Positions 22,005-34,550 of a DNA stretch of 64,000 bases are shown here, piece by piece; the stretch's first letter is position 1; each line of letters starts with the position of its first letter. Source of the stretch: Larix kaempferi (Eukaryota; Streptophyta; Pinopsida; Pinales; Pinaceae); contig BSBM01000001.1 in NCBI GenBank assembly GCA_027924585.1, positions 52,072,501-52,136,500 on the forward strand, in the 5' to 3' direction. The position numbers and the translations under genes were made by a program. Below the pieces are notes generated by a model. It ran no database searches. It was not told the origin of the DNA and saw only the letters and a program-made list of their open reading frames with translations.

Positions 22005-25000
22005 TAAAACTTCGTCCCGAAGTTCAAAACAAAAAAGGAAAGTCCTGACGCATCTCAGTTGCATCCTCCTAGGTCGCAGAACTGGGACTATAGCTGTCCC
22101 ACTGAAGCTTGACCTGATCAATCACATGGTGCCTAAGTTGCCATGTTTGATGGTCCAATATGCATATCGGCTCTGCCGTCACAACCCCCTCATCTGTTAT
22201 CTATAAGTTACTCATGTCAATGATATGTGTTGAATCAGAAATGTAATGTCTAAGTACTGATACGTGAAAAACATTATGCATTCTATGCAATGATGATGGT
22301 AGTGAAGGACGGTAGGCAATTGGTCCTATCCATTCTAATATCTCGAAGGGTCCCACGAACCTAGGAGATAGCTTTGTCCCTTTCCCAAACCTGATAGTAC
22401 TCTTTTGTGGCGTCACTCGTAAAAATACTCTATCTCCAACCTGATATTCTCTATCGAGTCTATGCGCATCAACATGACTCTTCTGTCGATCCTGTGCTTC
22501 TTTCAGTCGAGCACGGATATCTGCCATCTATTCTTCCATCTCTTGAATCACCTCAGGTGCAAGTAGAGTCCTATCTTTAAGTGTGTACGAACTCAAGGGT
22601 GTTTGAAAAGGTCATCCATACAAAAAATCAAATGGCGCCATCTGTATCGAACTTTGGTAACTGTTGTTATATGCAAACTCTACTAGAGGTAGGAACTCCT
22701 CCCAACGGGTCTGCTAATCCATCACATACATTCTCAGCATGTCCTCTAGTATCTGGTTCACTCTTTCAGTTTTCCCATCAATCTCGGGATGGTATGCAGT
22801 GCTGAAGTTGAGTCGTGTCCCCATAGCTTCTTGGAAGCTCGTCCAAAACCTACCTGTGAATACTGATCCCCAATCAGATATTATCTTCCTCGGCACTCCG
22901 TGCAGTCGTACAATCTCATCAATGAATGCTCTAGCAATTTCAGGTGCCTGATAAGTATTCTTGATGGGTATGAAATGTGCACTCTTCGTGAGAGTGTCTA
23001 CTACCACAAAGATGGTATCATGCCTCTTGTGGGTCAAAGGAAATCCCACAATAAAATCCATGGAGATGATCTCCCACTTTGAATCAGGAATGGCATCAGG
23101 ATGAATTAGTCCGACAGGATGTCTATGTTCAGCTTTGACTAGCTGACACTCCATGCATCTAGCGACAAAGTTTACCACATCTCTCTTTATGCCATGCCAG
23201 AAGAATAGAGGGTAAAGATCTGCATACATCTTCTTCATGCCAAGATGTGCTCTATAAACAGCTTGGTGAGATTCTTCTAGGACTAGGTTCCTGAGTTCTT
23301 TGTTCTCCGGCACATAAATATGGTTGTTGTATCTCAACAACCTGTCATTCTCCAACGAATAACCCTTATACTTGGGTAATTCCATCTGTTCCTGTACTAG
23401 CTCGGCTTTTACCTCATTGTACCAGTTGTCTTCCTCTTGTAGCCCAAGCACCTTTTCTCTTAGGTTGGTTTGCATTGGAATCACCGAGAAGATGTGAGGT
23501 CTTTGACTAAGTGCATTTTCCACCTTGTTCAGGATCCCCTTCACATAGGTAATGTCGAAATCATACTCGCTCAGTTGTTCTGACCATCTTCTCTGTCTAG
23601 CATTTAGATCACTTTGAGTGAAAATATACTGTAGCCCATGGTGATCTGTATTAAGCTCAAACTTTCTTCCTACCAAATAATGTCGCCAAAGGCATAAGGC
23701 ATGCATTACTGCAGTCAGTTCCATGTCATGTGTCGCATAGTTTTCCTCATGCGGTCTGAGTCTCCAAGAGGAGTAGGCAATCTCTCTACCTCCCTGCATT
23801 AGCACACATCGGACTCCATCCTTGGATGCATCAGTGCATACCAAGAAATCTTCCTCCATATTCGACACTTTTAGAATCGGTGTTGTTGTCAATAATTCCT
23901 TCAGTTTGGCAAATGCCTAGGCGCATTTATCCGTCCAAATAAACGGCCTATCCTTCTTATGTAACTCACTGATTGGTCCCGCAATCCTTGAGAACCCTTC
24001 CACAAATCTCCTATAATATCCCGCGAGTCCCATGAAGCTTCTCACTTCATGTACATTCATTGGCGCTGGCCATTCCCAAATGGCCTCAATCTCAGCGGGA
24101 TCTACTGCTATACCGTCGATAGAAATAATGTGTCCCAAGTAGTGGATTTCCTTCTAAAAGAAGGAACGTTTCGACAACTTCCCATAAAGTTGGTTCTCTC
24201 TAAGACACTGTAAAACTAGCCTGATGTGATCTTCATGTTCCTCTGGTGTCCTGGAGTAAATGAGGATATCATCGAGGAATACCTGCACAAAATTGTCGAG
24301 ATACTGGAGAAACACGCCATTCATCAAGTTCATGAAGACACTAGGTGCGTTGGTCAACCCAAAAGGTACCACTACGAACTCGTAGTGTCCAAACCGTGTC
24401 TTAAAAGCAGTCTTCGGAATATCAACTTCTGTGATTCTTAGCTGGTGGTAACCTGATCGTAAATCAATCTTTGAAAAGATTGTGGCGGCTTTCATTTGAT
24501 CGAGCAAGTCGTTGATCCTAGGCAAAGGATATTGATTCCTCACAGTAGCCTTGTTCAACTGGCGGTAGTCAATGCAGAGTCGCCGCGACCCATCCTTCTT
24601 CTTAACAAAGAGAATTGGTGCTCCCCACGGGGAGACGCTTGGTCTAATCAACCTTAGATCCAAGAGCTCTTGTAACTGCATTTGCAGTTCTTTCAGTTCT
24701 GGCACAGACATTCTGTAAGGAGCTCTTGCGATCGGTTCCGTTTCCCAGCTTCAGTTCTATGGTAAAATCTAGTTCTCTCTGTGGCGGTAGTCCAGGTAAG
24801 GCTTCAAGAAATACATCCATGTATTCCGCAAATAAGGGATGGTTGGAGATGTCAGCTTTGTCCTTGTCTTTGTTCATTGCTATTACCGCATAGAGCTGAC
24901 ATCCCTTCCTCAGGATTCTCTTCAACTGTAAAACATAAATCATCCGCAATGATACCTTGTTCTTCATCCCTCTGAGGACCCTCTTATGACCTTCATCGTC

Positions 25001-26528
25001 ATAAAAAGTCAGTTCCTTGCTACGACAGTATAGAATGGCGGCATGAGATTCCAACCAATCCATGCCTAGGATTAAGTCATAGGCTCTAAGGGTGGTTGCA
25101 TAGAAGGAAGTTCTAGTGAGACATACTCCTATGTCCAACTCACAATCCTCTAGTTTGAGTCCCACACTGGGTATTCCCGGATGCCATTTCAACTAGGTCG
25201 AAATTGTCTTGTGCACATGCCATCATCCTGCTTCATTCTAATGTAGAATAAGGAATAAATATCTCAGTAGCACCAGGGTCAATGAGTAAAGAGAATTGCA
25301 TATCGTTAAGTGTGCCAGTCGTTTCTAGTACAGTGGACCGATGTTCCGCTTGACAGTTGTTAACTGCCGCATGTATATGATGTGCTCGACCCAGATCTGT
25401 TGCAGTAGTCTGGGGAGGTCTCTGTCCCTATCTGGATGCCATCTGCTGCTGAGGACAGTCAATTTGAAAGTGCGGACCTCTGCAAACCCAACATCCTTCC
25501 TTTGGTCCTCTTCTTGATCTCCCAGTGGGTGCATTATTACCACGCAGTCCTGACTATGCTGGCTTCCCAAATGTCCTAGCGTTGTCTCTTCTGGGTGGTG
25601 GCTTGTACGACGTTCTGTTATTTCTAACTAGTTTTCCATGTATAGGTCCTTGGAAGTTATTTCGCTGACCGAAATTCACTCTCAGCGGGTCAGAAGGTGG
25701 TACTGCCTGAGTCCGAATGGTAAAGTTTTTCCTCGATGGACCTATCTTTACCAGTTCTTCTTCGGCTATCAAAGCCTTTTGTACTGTATCGTGCAATGTA
25801 GGCAGAGTAAGAATGCATACCTTGTCTCTAATGTTTCTGTTCAACCCATAAATATATTTATTCACCTTCAGCTTCTCTGTCGAGATGTGAGGCGCATACC
25901 TCAAAAGTTCCATGAACCTGATCTCATACTCCTACACTATTCTTCCTCCCTGTCGGAGGGCATTAAAATCATTGAGCTGCCTCTCAATGAACTCTTCAGG
26001 CATATAGTGTTTGCGAAACTGTTCTTCAAACAGTTCCCAAGACACTTGGTCTCGACCCCCAACTCTGGTTTCAATGTCTTCCACCAAAGTAGGGCTTCCC
26101 CTTTTAGCTGCAAAATGGCCATGTGTACCTTCAAGTTTGAGGTGTAGTCCCTCAAGGCGAAGCACATTGCCATGTTCTTTAACCAAGCTTCTGTCACGGC
26201 TCCTTCAGTGGAACCCCAAAATTCTGGAAATCTTACTTTTTCCAGTTCTCTATGTATGTTGGTAGGAGGTGGGTTTTGCGTTTTAGTCGCAGGTACTATG
26301 GGTCAGTCTTCGACGTGGTCAAGTCGAGTCAACAGTGCTTCTGACATTCTTTGGAAGTTCCTCATCATGTTCATGAATTCACCAGTGGGCAAGTTAATCG
26401 TCTCTTCGGCTCTGGGTGGAGTAGCTACTGGAGGGGTTGGTGGGCGTGCTGCCCATGCTCGTCCCCTCCTAGTCCTACCTCGGCGAGTCTGTCGGTCCAT
26501 GGAAAAGTCTGTTTATCATGCAAAGTAA
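22005..26528 (-). pseudogene. gag-pol of E, Tekay-like chromovirus
   Basis: Down the - strand: gag start MDRQTRRGRTRRGRAWAARP near 26500; gag core (QLKGEALLWWKTLKPELG near 26090, FEEQFRKHYMPEEFIERQLN near 26020, ELLRYAPHISTEKLKVNKYI near 25890); knuckle CWVCRGPHFQIDC near 25480; protease LIDPGATEIFI near 25280 and LILGMDWLESH near 25070; RT ([14 protein letters not shown] near 24570, [15 protein letters not shown] near 24350, [16 protein letters not shown] near 24270); RNase H (LVCTDASKDGVRCVLMQGG near 23830, NTDHHGLQYIF near 23640); integrase (ISMDFIVGFPL near 23060, IISDWGSVFTGRFW near 22880, YHPEIDGKTERVNQ near 22780); chromodomain (VKLQWDSYSPSSAT near 22090). Breaks: a gag frameshift near 26190 and stops near 25554, 24645-24711, 24140 and 22714. 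The integrase second Asp block reads SDWGS where SDRGS is usual. Confidence 0.93.
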
Positions 26529-26594
26529 AAAGTTGTTATTCAAATAGTTTACCAGTGTTGCAGAAATGCTTCGGTCCGAATTAGGTTCGATCGT

Positions 26595-26606
26595 GCTCTG
26601 ATACCA
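26595..26606 (-). other. Primer-binding site of E
   Basis: On the - strand TGGTATCAGAGC, 2 nt from the right LTR; exact plant initiator-Met type. Confidence 0.9.
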
Positions 26607-26608
26607 AA

Positions 26609-29600
26609 TGTAGGGTCCTTCAAGTTTGACTAAGATTTTTTTTTTTTAAAGTCTACGCATCGCAAAAATATGTATATATATACTAACATGTCATCAAATC
26701 TTCAACTAACACTTAGTCATATAATAAATCATATTCACCTTTTAACTACACACTACATATATGAAATCATGTTCTCCTATATAATGCACATATGCAAACT
26801 ATATTTACCCTTTTTAAATTACACAAATCAAATATGCAATTTATATTCACCATGCAACATATATGTAATCATATTCTTCTTTAACATATATAATGCTATA
26901 CCATAATTCCCTCTTATGAGGACATAACTTCCATTCTCATAATATATATTTTAAAAATATAGAAAATGATATTTAATATTTCTTATAAAGTCATAACTCC
27001 ATATTCCATTATTTAAATGAAATCATAATTCCCTCTCGTAAGAACATAACTTCCATTATGATAATATATATTTTAAAAATATAGAAAATGGTATTGAATA
27101 TTTCTTATAAAGTCATAACTCCATATTCCATTATTTAACTGAAATCCTGACAAGTTCTTTCACATACAATTCTGAGACTACAATAATTCACGTTTTAGTT
27201 TAAAATGTGAAATGCGTATTAATTTCTCACTTTAAACATCTATTACATCCTTGAATACATAGTAGGGTTGCATAATGACTTCTCCACATTGCTTTTCTTA
27301 TTATAAAAATGATTATAGTGAACATATTTATTCATCTCACCAAACATCCTTTAATAACACTTACAATTGATTAACTCACGCAAGCACATGTATCTGTTAA
27401 CCCTTATGTTTAGATCTAAAAAAATATTGCCATCCAAATAACTGCATAATCTCTTTATTTTTCCCACGTTATATAAATGTATAAATGTCCTTCGTAATGA
27501 CAAGAAAGAGAATGAAAGTAGAGTTCGGTTGTACCTATGAGTTAAGAAGTTTACCCCATAATGTATTTAGGCAGAATTCTAAATCAGCCCTAAGCTATAC
27601 TTGGTGGAATGGCTTATGGTTAGATAAATTATGTCATACAGAGGTATGGTTATAAGCTGGAAACTTAGAGTGGCGAGTCATAATCAATTACATGCTGGAG
27701 TTGTCGTTCTAAGTCAAAAGGGACACATGGAGAGTTTAGAAGATCACAGTAAAATGGATTCACTTCAATTCTCGAAGGAAAAGCACAACCGTTTTCGAAA
27801 TAGGTCCACACAAGTTCTGATGGGTATTGTACAGTTGTTCAAGGTCTTGGAAGACGTCAATAAACTTAGAATTGAATACATAGAAATTTAAATATTAATA
27901 ATACAAAATTACATTCAGAAATCTGGAAAAACTTAATCATTCTAATTCTCAAGTAAATACTCGGAAATTGTATAAGCTAAACTTCATAATTCACGGTTCA
28001 AGCCAGAAATTGTCATTCTAATCTTTGAGATACAAATATATGGAGAGTAAGTCAACTAGAAGGTTTTATACAAACTGAAAATTTTTAAAAGATTAAATTG
28101 CCAACAACTGAAATTTTTCAAAAGATTAAATTGCCAACGCAATAGTTTGAAAGATGTGTAGGGAGATGAAAAACGATCTGAGAACTTTTTCCACAGGCTG
28201 AAATTTTTTAAATAAAGAAAACGAATTGTAATTCGACTAGAGGACCTGGAACACCATTAATTTTACAGCGGTCCAGATTTGTTACAAATCAGATTGAAGC
28301 TAGGCACAATGCCAGTAATATACAGAGAGTTTTACAAACAATCCAATACTAAGACTAAACAGAGACCGGTTACATGCTGGCGTAATCAAGACGATAACAG
28401 AGACAGAGTATCTCACATCGATCTTGGCAGAGGCGGTTCTGGGAATGCACAAGACTACTGCGGGTTATGAATTGACCAGTTAAGGAGAGTTAGGTTCGTT
28501 CCAAAGATCCGAAAGTTTTGGAGCATTCCAAGGAGATTTCAGTGGGTGGATAAGATCTGGAAATATCAAACTGAATTGTTAAGAATGGGGTCTGCAGAGA
28601 ATAATAAAAACAAAGGTTTGAAGGAGCTTGTCAATACGATCTCTGGAGGGCGTTGTTCGTTTTCAATCGGAAGGATGGAGTTTTAAGAAATTCATAATCG
28701 TTCTGCGATTGGATCTTTATGTTTTCACAAGAAATCTACAGGAAATGCAAACGAAACAGAGTTTAATTTCTTGTAATTACGGTTTGAAATCTCTACACTA
28801 CATATGTAATTTGAGAATATATAGATGCTGGGAACTGACTGTAAATATATGCGGAAGAATCCAAAATAAGTCTCGACATAAACAACAACAAATTTTTTTT
28901 CAGAAAAATGAACGGATTTGATTTAATATAATTGACCCCTGTCGAGATAACTATCCTTTAATCCGATCCAAAAATTCCAATATCGTAAATGGATCTAGCA
29001 AGTAGAAAAAACATTATATACTGGAAATAATACTAAATTGACATTGAACCTGTTTCGACGTTCGGGATGGAAATCTGATGTGGTCGCAGCAGCTGGTTGA
29101 ATGTCCACATTGACGAAGATACCGACAACCCGTGGGTTGATCTCCTTACCGTATCGGGAGTAGTCTTCTTCCTCCCAAACCCCCGAGCAAGTGTGTCGTA
29201 AAAACACACTAGCGAGCTTCCCAAAAGGATCTCCTGATCCCCATTCTAGCTAATCCCAACTCTCAAGAATCATTAAATAATCCGAGATTATGATGTCCAT
29301 CCAGCATTAGGGAGCAAGAGATGTCCTTCTCTCCTTCTCCTTCCTCATTATAGAGCAAAAGCTTGTGTGTCATGTGTCTGTCAATGCATATATTTAATTT
29401 AATTTAATATTTTAGTTTCAAATATTCTCAAATACATGTGTCTCAATGTCTTTAATGTGCACCTAATTCCCTAAATCAGTGGGAGTTAGGTGTACGAGAG
29501 TTTTACTCTTTTGTTTCTCAAATAGTTTACTAAAAGCCTTGTTAGTACAATTGTTTTTTTTAATTAATTTCTTTTGGATAATAAAATTTATAAAAGAAAT

Positions 29601-30910
29601 TTGTTTCTTTTATTAAATAACATCTCATATTTAAAAGATTAATAATGATTTATATAAATATTCTCTTTTATTCTTTACTAGAATATTCTCATTTAAAGTT
29701 AACTCCTATTAGTGTTCAACTCTAAAAGAACTTTTGCAGGAACTTCTAGTTTAGTTTTTATTTTATTCTTTCAATAAAATAGATAAATAAAATAGTTTAG
29801 ACTAAACTAATTGTATTGGTTTGTTTTGTTTTTCTTCTTTTCTCTTAACAATAAAATAATGAATATTATTTTTTTGTATTTGTCTTTTAATTTAAAGTCA
29901 TCTGAATTTATCTTTGATGAGTTTTCAATTTCTTTATTTAAATAACATTATCTTTTTCTTGTCCAAGTGCCTCTTCGGCGGGCTCTTCCGACAGTTTTAT
30001 TTCTTCCTTCTTATGGGGAGTGCTGCGTAGCGACCGAGAATCGTTACTTTGATCTCTCAACTACGCTTCTTGGAGACTAAGGGATTTTGAGGGATAAGAC
30101 TCTCCTTATTGCGCACCCCTCAACTCATCGTACGCGACCAAATCATTATGGCCTTTCCCGTACAGCATGTGCTTCCCCGGGTGAGCTGAAACGGCTTCAC
30201 CCGTGCGTGGATTGCTAATTCAGGGTCGACAATCAGTCGTTGTACCCCTAAGTGTTATTTCTGTTCTTACGACCCCTATAATTTCATTGTGGGTCAGTCG
30301 GTAAATCGTTTTACCTATCACTGCACACACTCAAGTGCACATTAGTAGCGCTGCACTATAAAACATTTTTATCTTTCTTTTTAGTATCTCAGTCAGTCAA
30401 GACTTCTAAACATTCATCATTTTAACATTATGCTTCGGTCAGTCGAGCATGTTCATCATTTGTTATCTTATCTCAGTCAGTTGAGTATAAAACAAATCAT
30501 CATTTTCATTTCAAGTAATTTCAACATTCAACATTATGTCTCTATCAATCGAGCATACATCATTTTCATTTCAAGTAATTTCAACATTCAACATTATGAC
30601 TCTGTCAATCGAGCATACATCATTTTCATTTCAAGTAATTTCAACTTTCATCATTTTCCATTCTAAAGCATTTTCATCATTTTTCATTTTCTCAGTCAAT
30701 CCAGTATATTCATCAATCATCATTTATCTAACCATTTTCATTTCACATATAAAGTTTAAAGCAATCATTCATGGTCTAAGTTTTTATAAATCCGGGTCAC
30801 TTCAAACTAGTGCCCTCAATAGTCAAATCAGTCGTAGGTCTCAAAATAGTCTGATCAATCATAAGTTTAAAATAATCAAATCAATCATAAGTGCTAAGGC
30901 GGGCATTACA
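26609..30910 (-). repeat. 5' LTR of E (long copy)
   Basis: On the + strand it starts TGTAGGGTCCTTCAAG and ends GGCGGGCATTACA, 4302 bp. The outer parts (26609-26644 and about 29829-30910) match the short LTR closely; the 3.2 kb between are unique to this copy. Confidence 0.85.
26645..29828 (-). other. Segment present only in the long LTR of E
   Basis: AT-rich, no coding signal. A 90-bp near-duplicate (TCATAACTTCCATTNTNATAAT-like blocks near 26920 and 27040) is present. At 29345-29360 the - strand reads GCTCTATAATGAGG, a possible TATA region, followed downstream on the - strand by CT/GA-rich sequence; if real, this is the element promoter and the short LTR has lost it. No terminal inverted repeats or target duplication were seen at its edges, which favours deletion from the other LTR over insertion here. 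Confidence 0.5.
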
Positions 30911-30960
30911 AAGGAACCATCAAAAGTGGGAAGTGACATTTTAACAATAGCACAATTTAA

Positions 30961-31509
30961 TTATTTGTTCTGGAATAGAGCCCTTCTATCTTCCTTCTTT
31001 TTGAGTTTGTTTGAAACAGTAAAGTATTGTTCAAATGGTAGAGTCCTTCTACAATCTTCACTCAATTTTTCCCATTCTGCCACCATTGCGTTAATATCAA
31101 ATTGGGTGTTAGGTTCTTCTTTGGGCACAAAAAATTTAGGTGTAGTAGGCCTTGGTGTGCTCTGAAATTCATTAGGCCTATTATGGGGTCTTGTGCTTGA
31201 GAAAATATGCTCACCCATTGTTTTATTTTCTTTTGAATGTGAACAACTGCTGCCTCTTATTACTCCTTTGCTTCCAAGTTGGCTAGCCAACAATTCAAAT
31301 CCTTTCAAAAGCTGCTTGGTCATGTCTTCAAAGAGGGGTCTTATAAATTTCCTATATTCCTCACCATCATCTGAAGTTCCCTTTTCATTCCTATTCATGG
31401 TTTCCTCAAAAAATTGCTCTTCTTCTCCTACTTTTTCCTCTTCAACAACAACACTTTCAATTCCAGGTTTTAAGGGTGGTGGCTTATTACTTTGACTCTT
31501 TGTATTCAT
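30961..31509 (-). pseudogene. gag, N-terminal part (element D)
   Basis: MNTKSQSNKPPPLKPGIES begins 33 nt downstream of the PBS of D, and the frame stays open for 182 residues. It is acidic and charged, with a run of KFIRPLFEDMTKQLLKGFEL. The frame closes just before E. The downstream gag half of D lies beyond E at 20339-20918. The start is the first ATG after the leader. Confidence 0.75.
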
Positions 31510-31541
31510 GAATGGTTAAACACATTAGGTTCCAAGACCAT

Positions 31542-31553
31542 GGTCTGATACCA
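31542..31553 (-). other. Primer-binding site of D
   Basis: On the - strand TGGTATCAGACC, 2 nt from the right LTR of D. Confidence 0.85.
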
Positions 31554-31555
31554 CT

Positions 31556-33324
31556 TGTAATTTCACTTTTTCGAAATTTATTAAAATGGTGAAATTTTCA
31601 ACTTTTTTCACTAGTTCGACCTTTGACTAGTCTTGGGTTCTTGACCTCCAAATGGCTCCAAATGCTCCCAAATTGTCACAGAAGGTGTATGAATGGTTTT
31701 AGTACATAAATATGAGGTTCATGGATGCTTCAAACTCTTCAATAGGTTTCTTAAAATCTCCTTTAAGTTTTTTCCAAACTAGGGATCTTGACTAGCAATT
31801 TGGGGTTCAAATCCCCATAGGGTAAGTGCTGAAGATGGATCTCCAAATGTTACTGAACCCTCTCGAATTTTTGGACAATGGAAGGGGACATCAAAGGGAA
31901 CTCAATATGGTATCATATACATATCCATTCAATTTATTAGTTCTTCTACAACACTCTCAAAATCAGAAGCAAAATACTAGTTTTGACCTTGGGGGAAATG
32001 ATAGGCAATCTTCTCCAAATGCTTTAAAAATGAACAATATGACTACCAAAGATTATGCACTGAATATGAAACTTTTAGAACAGATAAATAAAAGTCCATA
32101 CATCATTAATACATCAATAGTTCACTGTTCCATTCGAATACATCAACACATTATTGGCATACATCAACATAGTAGGGAAATTGGCACCATTTGCTCATTA
32201 ATAATCAGATTTACAAATTTCCACTTGGAATATCAAACTGAAGCTATTATGACTATTAATATCAGATCATTTACATCAGATGATAAAATAATGGGGCATT
32301 ATAATGTCCCCCAAAGAGAACACTAGCTCACCCAATGCGCCTCTCCTCAAGGATCATGAATATGCCAAGAAAACTGGAAATGGTTGGAGGAGTGAGCCGA
32401 ACTAAGAGTGACCACGAGCTACCTTGTAGCTTACACCTGCAACAAAAGACTCCATTGAATCTCTCATGAAAGGTATGAATGGACTTTCCCACTACCAACT
32501 AGGATGGGAATCTTTCACCCTCGAAATTGGCTAAGGCAAGTAGAGAAGCACTCCACTAGCTCTCTTCACAAATGCAAATTCTGAAAATGATAAAAACCCT
32601 CTCTCTTAATTCATCCTTGTATTTTATAAACATACTTAGTATTCTAAGGTTCCAGTTTCATCCAATATTCCAAGCCAATTCGAATTAGGGAGTGATTTAA
32701 GTTTTGCCACATGTCTTCCACTTCCTAGCCTTCCAACTTCCACCAATTTGAGTCAGCATCTCTTGGCCTTCTCTAACTCCCTTGAGTGCTCAATTAGATG
32801 TTGTTTTTAGGTATGGCATGTAATATTGGTCATATGTCATCCCTCAGGTCTTCAATTTGTTATAGGTGTCATATCATTTTCATAATTGTTGTCATAGATG
32901 TTAGGGAATCTAGCCCAAGTGTCCAAGAACCTCTCATTTGACTCTTCCTATTCCATGGGAGTTACACTTCCATCCAAATTCGAACTATGATGCACATTTA
33001 CAAGTGTATGAGCCTTCGAACTCATCCCAAGAACATTAGACTTCCCATGGATGTGAAATTGCAAGAGGAGGATGCCATGTGGCATAGAAATGCTAGCTTG
33101 TGTGGGTCCCACAACCTCCATGTGTCTTCATGATCAATTTCCACTTTGTTTTTCCCTTGTATTTATTTATTTATCTCCTTTATTAAATATTTATGCTATT
33201 CTAATGTCCAAACATAATTTATTATCCCCCTTATTCCAAATTCCAATGTCTCTATCCAACCTAGGGAACTAGTAGGATTGGTGGAATTTCCTTGTCACTA
33301 ATTTAATTGAATGGGGGCATTACA
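31556..33324 (-). repeat. 5' LTR of D (right copy)
   Basis: On the + strand TGTAATTTCACT...GGGGGCATTACA, 1769 bp, adjacent to the PBS. It contains the matching opposite-strand open frame at 31826-32326. Confidence 0.9.
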
Positions 33325-33519
33325 AGCCTAGAGTGGAAAAAGGGCAATGTGATCCACAAGGGGGAGAGTTTTTAAGTTGTTTAAGGTGTGGCGTTCTTTG
33401 GCTTTGATTAGCCTTTGAGCGTGAGTTTAACCATGTTGTATTTTGGGTTTCTAGGTTAATTAATCTATCCTACCCTTTTAGTTGGCTTTTTAATTAAAGC
33501 TTCATAACTATTTCTATGT

Positions 33520-33548
33520 AAGTACATATATATATATGTATTTTCCTA

Positions 33549-33575
<27 letters not shown>
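33520..33575. repeat. AT microsatellite
   Basis: Two runs of (AT)n separated by GTATTTTCCTA. Confidence 0.9.
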
Positions 33576-33580
<5 letters not shown>

Positions 33581-34199
33581 CAATATAACTATATAAAGAA
33601 ATGTGTATCCTTTATTGATATGTTTTATGCTTTTATATAAGAAACATATATTTATGTAGTTATGTTTTTTTTTATATACCTATGTAGAGATATATATTTT
33701 ACATATGTTCATTTTTTTATTATAATTATTTAAAAATTCATATCTTTGTATTACTAATTTTAACCAAGTACATACCTTTTAGTTATATTTTATTATTATT
33801 CTAACCTAGGAGGGTGCCTTTCTATTTTACCCTCACATAGATGTTTGGGAAGTGATTTTGGTTCTTGAACTCTATCGTTGTGCTCTTACTTTTATGTGTT
33901 GGAATGCATCCTGAGCATGGAGTAGATGGTGTGGAAGCCATTTCTTAATCTATGTTTCATTTATTCCATAGGTGCTGGATTTTGTATACTGTTGCATTAT
34001 GATTATCTTTGACAGGGTTTGCATTGATTGGTGAGTCGAGGCCCTGTATGGGAGCTTATTTTTTGTTCCCCTTGTCTTACATTCTGTGCATGGTAATGAA
34101 GAAAAAACGTTTTTGAAAGCCCTATATTCTTCGTTGAGTTTGAATCAAAGCATTTTTGGAATATCTATATTTCTTCTTTGAGTTTGATCAAAATGATTT

Positions 34200-34550
34200 G
34201 GGAGTCTCCTTGGTTTGCTGCATGTGGATGGGGGAAGACCTACTCTTTACATTTCCTGTACACACATTCTTGGGGTCTCTTTGCTTGCCGCATGTGGATG
34301 TGGGAAGACCCACTCTTTACATTTCTTGTACACGCATTCTTGGGGTCTCTTTACTTGTTGCGTGTGGATGGGGGAAGACCCACTCTTTACATTTCCTGTA
34401 CATGTATTCTTGGGGTCTCTTTGGTTGCTGCGTGTGGATGGGTGAAGACCCACTCTTTAATTTTCCTATACACGCATTCTTGGGGTCTCTTTTCTTGCTT
34501 CATGTGGATGGGGGAATACCCACTCTTTGTTTTTCCTGTACATTTTATTT
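34200..34550 (+). repeat. 70-bp tandem repeat, five units
   Basis: GCRTGTGGATG recurs at 34220, 34290, 34360, 34430 and 34500, exactly 70 bp apart. Each unit contains GGGGAAGACC, CACTCTTTACATTTCCTGTA and CATTCTTGGGGTCTCTTT. Because 70 is not a multiple of three and the unit lacks stops, overlapping frames stay open; they are repeat artefacts. Confidence 0.95.

Larger units (their letters stand above)
20923..30910 (-). mobile_element. Tekay-like Ty3/gypsy chromovirus 'E' nested in gag of D
   Basis: LTRs at 20923-21989 and 26609-30910 flank a - strand gag-pol. Near-matching 5-bp flanks GAGGA (20918-20922) and AAGGA (30911-30915). PBS TGGTATCAGAGC next to the right LTR; polypurine tract next to the left. 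About 10 kb. The gag of D reads on both sides of it. The two LTRs differ in length by about 3.2 kb. Confidence 0.9.
15009..33324 (-). mobile_element. Ty3/gypsy element 'D' (contains E)
   Basis: LTRs at 15009-16776 and 31556-33324 bound a - strand gag-pol. Flanks AACCT (15004-15008) and AGCCT (33325-33329) look like a decayed target duplication. PBS near 31542-31553, polypurine tract at 16777-16789. Without E the element is about 8.3 kb. Frameshifts and stops are frequent, so it is older than C and H. Confidence 0.9.

Noticed and set aside
27631-28921. Short + strand open frames in the long LTR of E
   Set aside because: No similarity between frames, no domain, and antisense to the element; treated as chance.
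30430-31165. 209-residue open frame with repeated TSFSFQVISTF-like blocks
   Set aside because: Read-out of the imperfect TCATTTCAAGTAATTTCAAC repeats in the LTR of E running on into gag of D antisense.
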